DNA of 64,000 nt, taken from assembly GCF_000758525.1 (NCBI RefSeq), contig NZ_CP009241.1, positions 1,674,001 through 1,738,000 of the forward strand, in the 5' to 3' direction. The position numbers and the translations under genes are program-made. The notes under the pieces are model-generated. The model was not told the DNA's origin. It searched no databases and saw only the letters and a list, made by a program, of their open reading frames with translations. Origin of the DNA: Paenibacillus sp. FSL H7-0357. Its GTDB lineage: Bacteria; Bacillota; Bacilli; Paenibacillales; Paenibacillaceae. Within the stretch, counting starts at the first letter, position 1, and each line of letters begins with the position of its first letter. Positions 51,623-60,000 of this stretch are shown in pieces.

Positions 51623-52681
51623 ATGAAAAAAAACAAAAAGAAAATATTAACAGTAATCATTGTGTGCATTAGTCTCGTGATAGTACTTATTGCTGGTTAT
51701 GGAATCAAAGAAAATGTCCGAATTAATAAAATTGTGAAATCACACAAAACGGAGCAAAAAGCAGAACAAAACAATGTTGTAAAAAGTAATGATGAGAATG
51801 ATTTTCAACATATTACAACTGCAGTTCAACAGATTATGATAGGAACAATGAGTAATAATTATGATAATGCTTTACAGACATTACTTAATATCAAAAACGC
51901 AGGTTATGAATCTATCGAATTAAATGATTTTATGATTCACAAGTCTTCTATACTCGTAAAACTAATGACAAAGTTCTCAGGAATGCCTATTGGCAATGGC
52001 GGCAAGCTTGATTGGCCTAAGCTGATTGAGGAAAGCGGACTAAAGGTCATAAGCATACACAGTAATCTCGGGAGCATAGAGAATGATGCAAAAGCGATAG
52101 CCGATGAAGCGAAAAATTTTGGGACAGATACTGTAGTTATTACTGGTATGTACAGATTTGATTATAGTAGTCTAGATGAAGTGGAAGAACTTGCCCAACG
52201 TCTGAATAAGGCTGGAAAAGCTCTTTCGGAAGAAGGAATACGTCTTTTATATCATAATCATAATGTTGAACTGCAAAAGGTAACCTCTGAAAAAACAGCT
52301 TACGACATTATAATTGAAGAAACAGATCCTGCATATGTCAATTTCGAGTTTGATAGTTACTGGATGGCCGATGGTGGTGCTAATGTTCCGGCTTTGATGG
52401 AAAAACTGGGTAGCCGAATGAAATTATGGCATATCAATGACCGCGGTTATACCAAATCAGGTCCTTATATGACACCAATACTGAAAGAAAATGCTACTGA
52501 ATTAGGAAATGGAAATATGGATCTGGATACACTCTCAGCAATTGCTAAAAAAAACGGAGTAGAAGGTGTTATATTAGAAACTCATAAAAATTGGGTAGAT
52601 AGCGATCCAATTAAGAGTCTCCAGGTTAGTGCAGAATACATGCAGGAAAAGTTTGGATACCGAACCATTTCCAGAAAATGA
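51623..52681 (+). CDS. Secreted or membrane-anchored sugar-phosphate isomerase/epimerase-like TIM barrel
   Basis: 352 residues from ATG 51623 (GGAG eight bases upstream). A Lys-rich N-terminus and hydrophobic helix (ILTVIIVCISLVIVLIAGYG) form a signal anchor, unusual for this fold. The rest is an AP-endonuclease-2/xylose isomerase-like TIM barrel: IQQIMIGTM-like first strand, GLKVISIHSNLG, LLYHNHNVELQ, NFEFDSYWMADGG (metal-binding Glu/Asp), RMKLWHINDRG and GVILETHKNW. It probably acts on a sugar outside the membrane. A terminator follows at 52693. Confidence 0.85.
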   Translation: MKKNKKKILTVIIVCISLVIVLIAGYGIKENVRINKIVKSHKTEQKAEQNNVVKSNDENDFQHITTAVQQIMIGTMSNNYDNALQTLLNIKNAGYESIELNDFMIHKSSILVKLMTKFSGMPIGNGGKLDWPKLIEESGLKVISIHSNLGSIENDAKAIADEAKNFGTDTVVITGMYRFDYSSLDEVEELAQRLNKAGKALSEEGIRLLYHNHNVELQKVTSEKTAYDIIIEETDPAYVNFEFDSYWMADGGANVPALMEKLGSRMKLWHINDRGYTKSGPYMTPILKENATELGNGNMDLDTLSAIAKKNGVEGVILETHKNWVDSDPIKSLQVSAEYMQEKFGYRTISRK

Positions 52682-52692
52682 TGATTAAATTG

Positions 52693-52727
52693 AAAGAGTT
52701 CACATGTCGTCTATGTGAACTCTTTTT
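52693..52727 (+). terminator. Terminator of the isomerase-like gene
   Basis: AAAGAGTTCACAT / ATGTGAACTCTTT stem, seven-base loop, then TTTATG. Confidence 0.85.
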
Positions 52728-52916
52728 ATGTTTTCAACCCCAAATTTCGATTACCTCTTTTTTCACTAGCATTGCATCAATATAGCCAGGATTAGCTTAA
52801 AAGGATTATATCCACTATTTAAAGACTGATACAGTACTAGTACTCTCCGTCTTTTCCGCTACCAGGAATCACCATTGTTATTTTAATCTGGCTACAGTCA
52901 TGATTTTGGATAAGAT

Positions 52917-53155
52917 GTGCGAAAAAATTCGTCAACGTATTTTATAGGAGCTTTCACAACCGAGGAAGTCATCCATCTTGCCAAGGAGGCGGGAGTGGCA
53001 CATCTGGCCATTACGAATAGGGAACCTATTCGTGCAGTATTTCGGAGAACAACGGCGAAAGTGACGGACGTCAGTTTGAGAAGATCAATAACGTCGCTTC
53101 GTTTGACTTTCTGACGGACACTGCTAACAAGGTGGTGTCCGGTTCTATTTATTAG
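52917..53155 (+). pseudogene. Unclassified coding remnants
   Basis: A frame reading STYFIGAFTTEEVIHLAKEA, GVAHLAITNREPIRAVFR is followed in another frame by FEKINNVASFDFLTDTANKV and a stop near 53155. Both look like protein sequence with a shift between them, but I cannot name the family. No start signal. The 52740-52916 stretch has nothing. Confidence 0.3.
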
Positions 53156-53174
53156 GCGACATTTTAAGGAGAAT

Positions 53175-54338
53175 TTAATGATCGATCACATTACGAGACT
53201 CGGAACGGTGTCTAATTGACAACACAGCAGATCCCAATGCGAGCAGGACGAAAATCACTCCAACCCAAGCGTTGTAATACACTGACGAATTGTCGATCAC
53301 TATGCCCCCAATTACCGAGCCCAGCGCAATGCCGATATGGGATGCCGAGTTGTTCAGGCTCTGCTGGATGTCCGACGATTCCGGAGCTGTTTTGATCAGG
53401 TAGCTCTGTATCGAAGGAGAGATCGACCAGCTGAGCATACTCCATATGATCATCACGATCAGACAACCATACATCGAAGCTGTCGATATTGGCATCAGCA
53501 GCATGGCTGCGGCAAACAAGCTGACAATGGTAAGAATGCTTTTTTCAGGTCCAAACCGGTCGGTGACCCATCCCCCTGCCCCGCCGCCCAGTACTGCCGC
53601 GATACCAAAGATAAAATAAAAGAAGCTGAGGATGGCCGGACTTAAGTGCAGGGTCTCCTGCAGAAACGGTGTCAGATAAGCATATAAGGTCAAGTGACCG
53701 GTCAGCATCAAAAGGGTAATTAACTGGCCGAAAATTATTTTGCCGTTCTTTAAGGAAGCCAACTGCTTGCGCAGCGGCACCGTCTCACCCGCAGGCGTCT
53801 TGGCAATGAAAATCTGTACCACGATGAGTGAAATGACGGCCAGAATGGAGATCATGACAAACGGAGCACGCCAGCCAAAAGCGTTACCCAGCATCATGCC
53901 CACCGGTACGCCCAGTACCAGTGAGCCGCTGACCCCCATAAAGATTACGCCGATCGCCCGCGCCCGGTACGCCGATTCGGCCATCTGGGAGGCCATCGTA
54001 ATGGACAGCGCCGTGATAAGCGCCGCGCTAGCCGCCGACAAGATTCTCGCGATGACCATCGTCGTAAAGTTCTGGCTGAAAACCGAAAGCACATTGCCGG
54101 CAATGAAAACCAGCAGTGCGCATTGGTACAAGGTTTTACGCTCGACCCTCGAGGCTGCCGTCAGCAAAACTGGTCCTGATACGGCAAACACCACGGAGTA
54201 CAAAGTAATTAACTGCCCGGCAGCGCTCACCGAAGTATGAAGGTCCGATGAAATCAGATCCAGCATCCCCCCGACGATCAGTTCAACCATCCCAGTCACA
54301 AAGCAGGCTATCGCCAAAATATAAATTTTAAAGCTCAT
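53175..54338 (-). CDS. MFS transporter, DHA1-type drug/sugar exporter
   Basis: 387 residues, 12 predicted membrane helices. The motif A region between helices 2 and 3 is degenerate (LLTAASRVERKTLYQ), with antiporter motif C-like GVSGSLVLGVPVGMMLG in helix 5 and a second half GGWVTDRFGPEKS motif A repeat. ATG 54338 is preferred; a TTG three codons earlier is closer to GGGGAG. It belongs to the AraJ/YdhP-like exporter group. The TrmB gene lies upstream on the same strand. Confidence 0.88.
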   Translation of the reverse strand: MSFKIYILAIACFVTGMVELIVGGMLDLISSDLHTSVSAAGQLITLYSVVFAVSGPVLLTAASRVERKTLYQCALLVFIAGNVLSVFSQNFTTMVIARILSAASAALITALSITMASQMAESAYRARAIGVIFMGVSGSLVLGVPVGMMLGNAFGWRAPFVMISILAVISLIVVQIFIAKTPAGETVPLRKQLASLKNGKIIFGQLITLLMLTGHLTLYAYLTPFLQETLHLSPAILSFFYFIFGIAAVLGGGAGGWVTDRFGPEKSILTIVSLFAAAMLLMPISTASMYGCLIVMIIWSMLSWSISPSIQSYLIKTAPESSDIQQSLNNSASHIGIALGSVIGGIVIDNSSVYYNAWVGVIFVLLALGSAVLSIRHRSESRNVIDH

Positions 54339-54452
54339 GCAGCTCAAAACTCCCCTCTGTTGATATCCCTCAGTTCGTTCCTTTGCAATAGGTTACTACT
54401 ATGATGGTAACTCGATTCAACATAGGGATCAACCCCAATTTTCTGCATAGAA

Positions 54453-54480
54453 AAAACGGGTAGATCCAATTACCCGTTTT
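54453..54480. terminator. Terminator between trmB-like and MFS genes
   Basis: AAAACGGGTA / TACCCGTTTT perfect stem with an eight-base loop; minus strand continues with T-run from AAAAAA at 54451. It would end the TrmB transcript. Confidence 0.75.
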
Positions 54481-54491
54481 CACCATGTGAC

Positions 54492-55250
54492 TTAATATTT
54501 CAATTGAAGCAATTCCGTCATAATCTCCTCGTCATTCAGTAGAATCTCACTGTATTTGCCCGTGATTTTCGTCAAGAGTAAATCATGATGGAAGTAGTCC
54601 GTAAACACGCGTACAAATGGCTGCGACCGGGTCATTATCGCCTGCCAGGACCCCTGTTCCACGCCGGCGAATACGACCTCCCGATCATCTACGATCAGCA
54701 GCCTGAAACGTTCCAGCAACACATGCTGCTTGCTTGGCTTCATCGGGACGATTTGGGGCAGGCCGTCAGGCGTATCCCCGATCACGACGCCTTCCACCTT
54801 GACGCCATCGTTTTGCTTCTCCAGCAGAATGGGCAAATACCGACGAAAATCGTCCTCCCATGCCGAAAACCGAATTGATCGTTCCGCATTCTCCATCAGC
54901 TGCTTCAGCTGGGATCCGATCGAAGCGTCCGCTTTCAAGCTCCAGACATGGTCGTCGATGATCCCCCTCTGAACCTTATGCTGCTCAAGCTCTTGAACGT
55001 CCGACTGAAACTCTGCCGTTAATTTCTCTATGACGAGAGGAAGAGGCAGCGCCGAATACAGCTTCTTTTTTTCCGAAACGGATTCAAGCACCATCCCTTT
55101 CTCCACCATTCGGGAGATCACTTCATATATTTTCGCCTTGGGCACGCCGGATAGCTTTACGATTATCGTGGCGTCCATGGGCTGCATCGTCGATGCCAAC
55201 GCTTCGTAAACCTTACTTTCGTATTGTGAAAATCCGAATTTATAAAGCAT
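54492..55250 (-). CDS. TrmB-family transcriptional regulator
   Basis: 252 residues. N-terminal winged helix: LYKFGFSQYESKVYEALAST, VKLSGVPKAKIYEVISRMVE, KGMVLE. The central/C-terminal PLD-like effector domain (AERSIRFSAWEDDFRRYLPI, LLIVDDREVVFAGVE) matches the TrmB sugar-sensing architecture. It is encoded just upstream of the MFS gene and may control it. The start has only a weak RBS (GGGGTTGAAG). Confidence 0.85.
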   Translation of the reverse strand: MLYKFGFSQYESKVYEALASTMQPMDATIIVKLSGVPKAKIYEVISRMVEKGMVLESVSEKKKLYSALPLPLVIEKLTAEFQSDVQELEQHKVQRGIIDDHVWSLKADASIGSQLKQLMENAERSIRFSAWEDDFRRYLPILLEKQNDGVKVEGVVIGDTPDGLPQIVPMKPSKQHVLLERFRLLIVDDREVVFAGVEQGSWQAIMTRSQPFVRVFTDYFHHDLLLTKITGKYSEILLNDEEIMTELLQLKY

Positions 55251-55445
55251 GATTCTTCAACCCCGATTCTCTATTAAAAGTCCGCTTGCCATTTACTTTC
55301 TCATATCCTGTGTGCCAAGGCAAGCTGAGACCGGCAAAAATCCCAACGGATGAATCCTTTCGAACTTCAGCACTTGCTTTGCATCGCTCCTGAGCAAAGT
55401 TTCACTTTACCCGAAAGTTAAAATTGCTTCGGCAGTTATATGAAT

Positions 55446-55489
55446 AAAGAACCTTCAACAATACTAAATAATTAGTTTGAAGGTTCTTT
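55446..55489 (+). terminator. Long inverted repeat
   Basis: AAAGAACCTTCAA and TTGAAGGTTCTTT pair across an 18-base loop; followed by ATATCATTTTT. It lies in the divergent gap upstream of the HPr gene. Confidence 0.65.
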
Positions 55490-55611
55490 ATATCATTTTT
55501 GGAATTTAAACAGTACCACGTTTGTACAAATTATCAGAGGTCTAGATTAAGCGTTTTTGGTACAGTAAATGTAGAACATACTATATTGTTGAGAATAGGA
55601 GAAGATGATTT

Positions 55612-55887
55612 ATGCAACAAACATTCAAAATTATCGACGAAGACGGGATCCATGCACGCCCGGCCACCGCGCTGGTCAATACAGCTACAAAATTTAAAGA
55701 TACCGAAGCTTTTGCGGAAGCCAAAGGAAAAAAAGTAACCCTGAAATCCATCCTGGGCGTATTGTCCCTGGGTCTGGAAACCGGCGACACGCTGATCCTA
55801 ATTACGGAAGGAACGGAAGCTGCCGAAGCGCTTGCCGCACTCCAAGAAGTGATGATCAAGGAAGGGCTGGGCGAGGTTTATTTGTAA
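55612..55887 (+). CDS. ptsH: HPr phosphocarrier protein of the PTS
   Basis: 91 residues, AGGAGA nine bases before the ATG. His15 phosphorylation site in DEDGIHARPATALV and the HPrK/P-target Ser46 in TLKSILGVLSLGL are present, so both catalytic and regulatory phosphorylation should work. The length is slightly above the usual 85-88. The following ptsI is decayed, so this is probably a second HPr using an enzyme I encoded elsewhere. Confidence 0.93.
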   Translation: MQQTFKIIDEDGIHARPATALVNTATKFKDTEAFAEAKGKKVTLKSILGVLSLGLETGDTLILITEGTEAAEALAALQEVMIKEGLGEVYL

Positions 55888-56172
55888 ACTCACGGGTATC
55901 GCGGCTTCGGCCAGTATTGCCGTGGCCACGCATTTATACTGGAGCATCCGGATACACCATAATGATGACATCCGCAAGCGATGTGGACGCCGAAATCGCT
56001 AAGCTGGAGACTTTTGAATCCTATCTGCTGATTCTTGAAGACCGGAACTGATCAGCTGCGCGAAGGATGTAATCCGCGAAGTGGCGGTTAATGCGGACTA
56101 TGCCCTGCAGGAACCACAGCAAACTACTAAAGCTGATGTATGGAATTGGAATCAAGGACAGGAGAGTTTTTG
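55886..56172 (+). pseudogene. ptsI: PTS enzyme I (ptsI) remnant
   Basis: Directly behind ptsH, in order but broken, are the enzyme I N-terminal pieces KLTGIAASASIAVA (the family start is normally LxGIAASxGIAIA), TSASDVDAEIAKLE, YLLILEDRN, then KDVIREVAVNADYALQE. The gene lacks a start codon, has frameshifts and a large deletion, and ends at about 56172. The active-site histidine region is missing. Confidence 0.75.
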
Positions 56173-56387
56173 AACATCGTCTCTAAGATGCTCAAAGCAC
56201 CGAGTAAAGGTGTATAAGAAAAAGAAATAATGAAAGAGATGAGTGGCAAACAAATTGACGAAGGATTTGCGGATCTCCTTGTGTCTGGAGAGTTCTTTTT
56301 TATGAGTGATAAGTTGTACCAATTGCAGCTTGTTCGTTAAATTAACGTGTCCCGTTAGACAAACATATTTACTGTTGTAATTCCACT
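56173..56387. other. Gap after the ptsI remnant
   Basis: CTCCTTGTGTCTGGAGAG followed by TTCTTTTTT near 56275-56305 may be a weak terminator. Nothing else seen. Confidence 0.3.
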
Positions 56388-56757
56388 TTGAAATGCGACT
56401 GGGTTACCAAGGAAGTGATGCTGAACGCGCAAAGCGGGCTGCTGCAGGGCGGCTACGTCCGGATGATTTTTTGCTGGTCAATCCGAATGTTGTTGGCACC
56501 GGGCCGGGGCGATGGTTCCCGGACATACGTCCACGTTCAACATTGGGTACGGCAAAATGAGCCGTTACGGCGATTTTGGGCAAACGTTAAGCTTCAGTAT
56601 CACCGGTCCAGCCCTGCTTCGGCGCGGAACAGGTTGTCAGCGGCTGAACGCGTCCCTACCGCTCAACCAATTTGTGGGCGCAGACAGCCGCGCAGGCCAG
56701 GCTGTAGATGTATACTGCGGTAGCTCTGCATATTTACAATTTTTTTATGAGAACTAA
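56388..56757 (+). pseudogene. Unclassified decayed gene
   Basis: GC-rich sequence with long frames in two registers. One reads NAQSGLLQGGYVR, and after a shift DDFLLVNPNVVGTGPGRW; the other reads STFNIGYGKMSRYGDFGQTL, SFSITGPALLRRGTG. High GC against its surroundings and interrupted frames suggest a broken gene. I do not recognise the family. Confidence 0.3.
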
Positions 56758-56781
56758 CATTCCGTTAACAAATGCTTGTTA
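56754..56781 (+). promoter_or_regulatory. Candidate PhoP box upstream of the GDPD-SLH gene
   Basis: CTAACA-5 nt-TTAACA-5 nt-TTGTTA: three direct TT(A/G)(A/T)CA-like hexamers with five-base spacers, the arrangement recognised by PhoP of Bacillus-type phosphate regulons. Similar triplets occur at 62528 and 63924. Confidence 0.6.
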
Positions 56782-56807
56782 AAGTAGAAATTGCAATGAG
56801 CAACTGA

Positions 56808-56913
56808 AAAATCTAGGGTATGAGTCGAGGAGAAAACCCAAAGATTCAGCAAATGAAATGCACACCTTTAAGGTGCGTGTGTACTTTCGTTTGATGAATT
56901 TGCGGGTTTTTTT
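56808..56913 (+). promoter_or_regulatory. Structured leader with intrinsic terminator (leader 1)
   Basis: A block GGGTATGAGTCGAGGAGAAA followed by ACCC precedes a variable hairpin. The leader closes with CAAAT...ATTTG and AACCC...GGGTT pairing and a T7 run. A similar leader, differing in the variable part but with compensating pairs, is at 62603. It sits about 100 bases before the GDPD-SLH start. Likely an attenuator; the nearby glpP suggests a GlpP-controlled antiterminator. Confidence 0.6.
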
Positions 56914-57010
56914 GTGTTTATTGCAAACGGCTAGCGGAAAGGAGGGCTGGGCAGCTGTCATAAACATCTTTGCTATTCAATAATTATCCGTGAAAGGAAT
57001 GGAGACCGAT

Positions 57011-60000
57011 ATGAAAAAAATGTCTGCAAAGCTTATATGTAGTGTAACGATAGCCTCTATGTTCAGTGGGCTTTTTCAGCCAAGCGTCTTTGTTTCTCAA
57101 GTGCACGCAGAGGAGTCAGTGAGTACAAATCCGGTACTCTTGGAAGAAAGTTTTGACGGTTACGAGACCGGGACTTTACCTCCCAATTGGATATCCGATG
57201 TGAACGAGGGAAGCTCCCCTTTTACGGTTGTACAGAACACTTATGGTGATGGTAGATTGACGTTCGACGGAAATGCCTTCGGCAAACAAAGCCGGATTCT
57301 GACGCCGGTGCAGTGGGACAACTATGTCATTGAAACTGATGTGCGGTTCGACAGCTTCTTAAACTCGGGCAGCGGAGCTTCCATTATGTTCCAGGCATCA
57401 TCAGATGGAAAGCTGCCTTACTCGCAAATGACGATTAAACAGAATGGTACGATTGAAACGTCTTATCGGAATACCGACGGCAGCTGGTTATACCCTACGC
57501 CTATAAGTGCAACCGGCTCTCCGCTTCAGGTGAATACGGATTATACAATGAAAGTAAGGGTTTTTGACCGTAACGTTAAGATGTACTTGAAAGAAAAGGA
57601 CGACATGAGCTTTACATTATACGGAGATAAAAATCTAACGGTTGATAAGCCTCCGGAAAATGGAATGATCGGCTTCCAGGGAGACCAGAGTGAGGTGTCC
57701 TTCGACAATTTGAAGGTAACCCGGGTCACAGCAGACCAGATCGATCTTGCGGTACCCGGCACGCTGGAGGCGTTGAGCGGCACGACCAGCGTGACTAGCA
57801 GCGTCTATTACTCTGATGGCATTACGGATGTAGTTCCTACGGATCGGGTTGAGTTGTATTCCTCCGATGAGAGTATCATTACAATCCAAAATAACCAGCT
57901 TTATCCCCTTAAGCCTGGGAAAGCAACCATTACCGCCGTCTATGACAATGCGGAGGCTTCAAAAGAAATTACCGTGACGCCTTCTTTGACGGGTATCAAG
58001 GTCGTTTCCTTAAAGGGTGAAGAAGAATATGTGCTTGTGAATGCACAAACGGCATTGGACCTTAGCACGTTGCAGTTCCAGGCAGACTATAATGATCTTA
58101 CATCAGGCGTTGTGAAAGGTAATGAACTGACTTGGACATCGGATGATTCGGCTATCCAAATTGAGAACGGTACGCTAATCGCGCAGGAAAAAGGTTTCTA
58201 TGAGATTACAGGCACGAAGGACAATGTGTCTGTCAGCATGATGGTTCTCGTCAAAAATCCGAAAGATACCGAGTACGTTCTGTATGAGGAAAACTTTGAC
58301 CATCTAACTGACGGTACGCTTCCTGAAGGCTGGATGATACCCCAGTCCACGGGACCTGTATATCCGGAACGGATCATTGACGATTTTGACGGCAATTCCG
58401 TACACGGCGGTTGGATGGATTCGGGAACAGGAGTCTATACGCTTAGCTTGGATAACCAGGTAACCGGTGACGGCAGCAACGCTATGCGTGTGGACTATGA
58501 CAAGCAAACACAATCCTGGGCGTTTATGAAGGCAAATGTTGATCCGAATTCGGCTTATTTCGGCGGGAATCAATTGAGTTTCAAGATCAAAGGCAACGTG
58601 AAACTGATCGTGAAATACGAAGAAGTAAACGGGGCTCACGAGAAGAAATTCGAGATTAACACGAATGGGAATTGGGAAACAGTCACCTGGGATACTTCAA
58701 CGATCAAAGATGACATAACCGATGCAAAACGAATTCTCATTTTTGCCGCCCCGGGTGAAGCCAATACATCCGGAACGTTCTACCTGGATGACATCAAGGT
58801 GTTCAATTCAGAGGAGCAGGCCGCTGACAATGCTGCGGTGAAGTCGGGAGCTTTTGAGCTCAATGCACTTGCTGAGAAGGATAATCCGGCCCGGGTTATT
58901 TTGCCAGAGTATTTGAGTGCTTTTGGCAATTACAAAATTGAAGCCGATGTAACGCATTTGGAGGCGATAGATACCTCCAGATGGCATTCCATCATGTATC
59001 GCATTCAAAATCATGATTACCCTTATTACCAAATGGCTGTTCGGCAAGATGCTACTGTGGCCTATGGAATGGAGTTTGCAGAGAGAACTCCCGCCAACGG
59101 CTGGAAAGTCATCGACAAAGGCTCGAACAGCGAACCTATTGACGCCGGGAAAATGTATCATTACACGGTTAAGGCGTACGACAACAGAGTTCAGCAATCG
59201 ATCAATGACCAGATTATTGTAGATACCGGTCTAGCTACAGCTTACTCCAAAGGAGCGGTAGGCTTACAAGCTAATGGGAGCAGAATGAAGGTTGACAATA
59301 TTCGCGTGACGCTGCAGCTGGATGAGCTGCCCCCTGTGCCGGAAGAACGGTTCGTTCAGGTTGCGGAGCCCGACACGAGCATCGCGATGGCTCCTTCCGT
59401 AGTGAAGGAAATTCAAAACGCCAATGACTTGGCTGAGCTGAGTGGAGCTGCGCTTCCTGCAACCATTGTGCTGCATGTGGGACAAGGTTTGAAAGTTATC
59501 GATCCGGTAGGGAAGACGGCAGTCGGTACAGTCGAATCCGTTCTTGAAACGATCGGAAACAGCGTGATTCCGGCGTTTTATGTGAAGGACAAGGCTTCGG
59601 TAGACGAACTAACGAACTATTTGCAAACGAACGGGTGGGAGGATGCCGCCATCATTTCCGATAACGGAGAACTGGTCAAACGAGCAAGAACCGCTTATCC
59701 AATGCTTCGCGGCATCGTGGACTTCAGTTCGGCAGGCGGCAACTTGACCGAGGAAGAGCTGCTTGAGATTCGAAGAGAAACGACGGCCAGCCTTGCCAAA
59801 ACGGCTATATTGCCGATGGGCGCTTCTTCCAAAGGCAATGTGGAGTATCTCCAGAAGCGGATGATTATGGTATGGGCAAAGGAAACGGCTAACAAGCCGG
59901 ACAAAAACATTGCCATGCACCAGCTTATAACGGCAGGTGTGAACGGAATCGTTACGAATGCGCACGAAGTCGCAATTGGGGCGTTGAAGGTATATTCCAA

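Noticed and set aside
56808..56913. c-di-GMP, c-di-AMP or glmS-type RNA as identity of the leader
   Set aside because: The core sequence does not match the consensus of those classes as I remember them; the glpP neighbourhood suggests protein-mediated antitermination instead.
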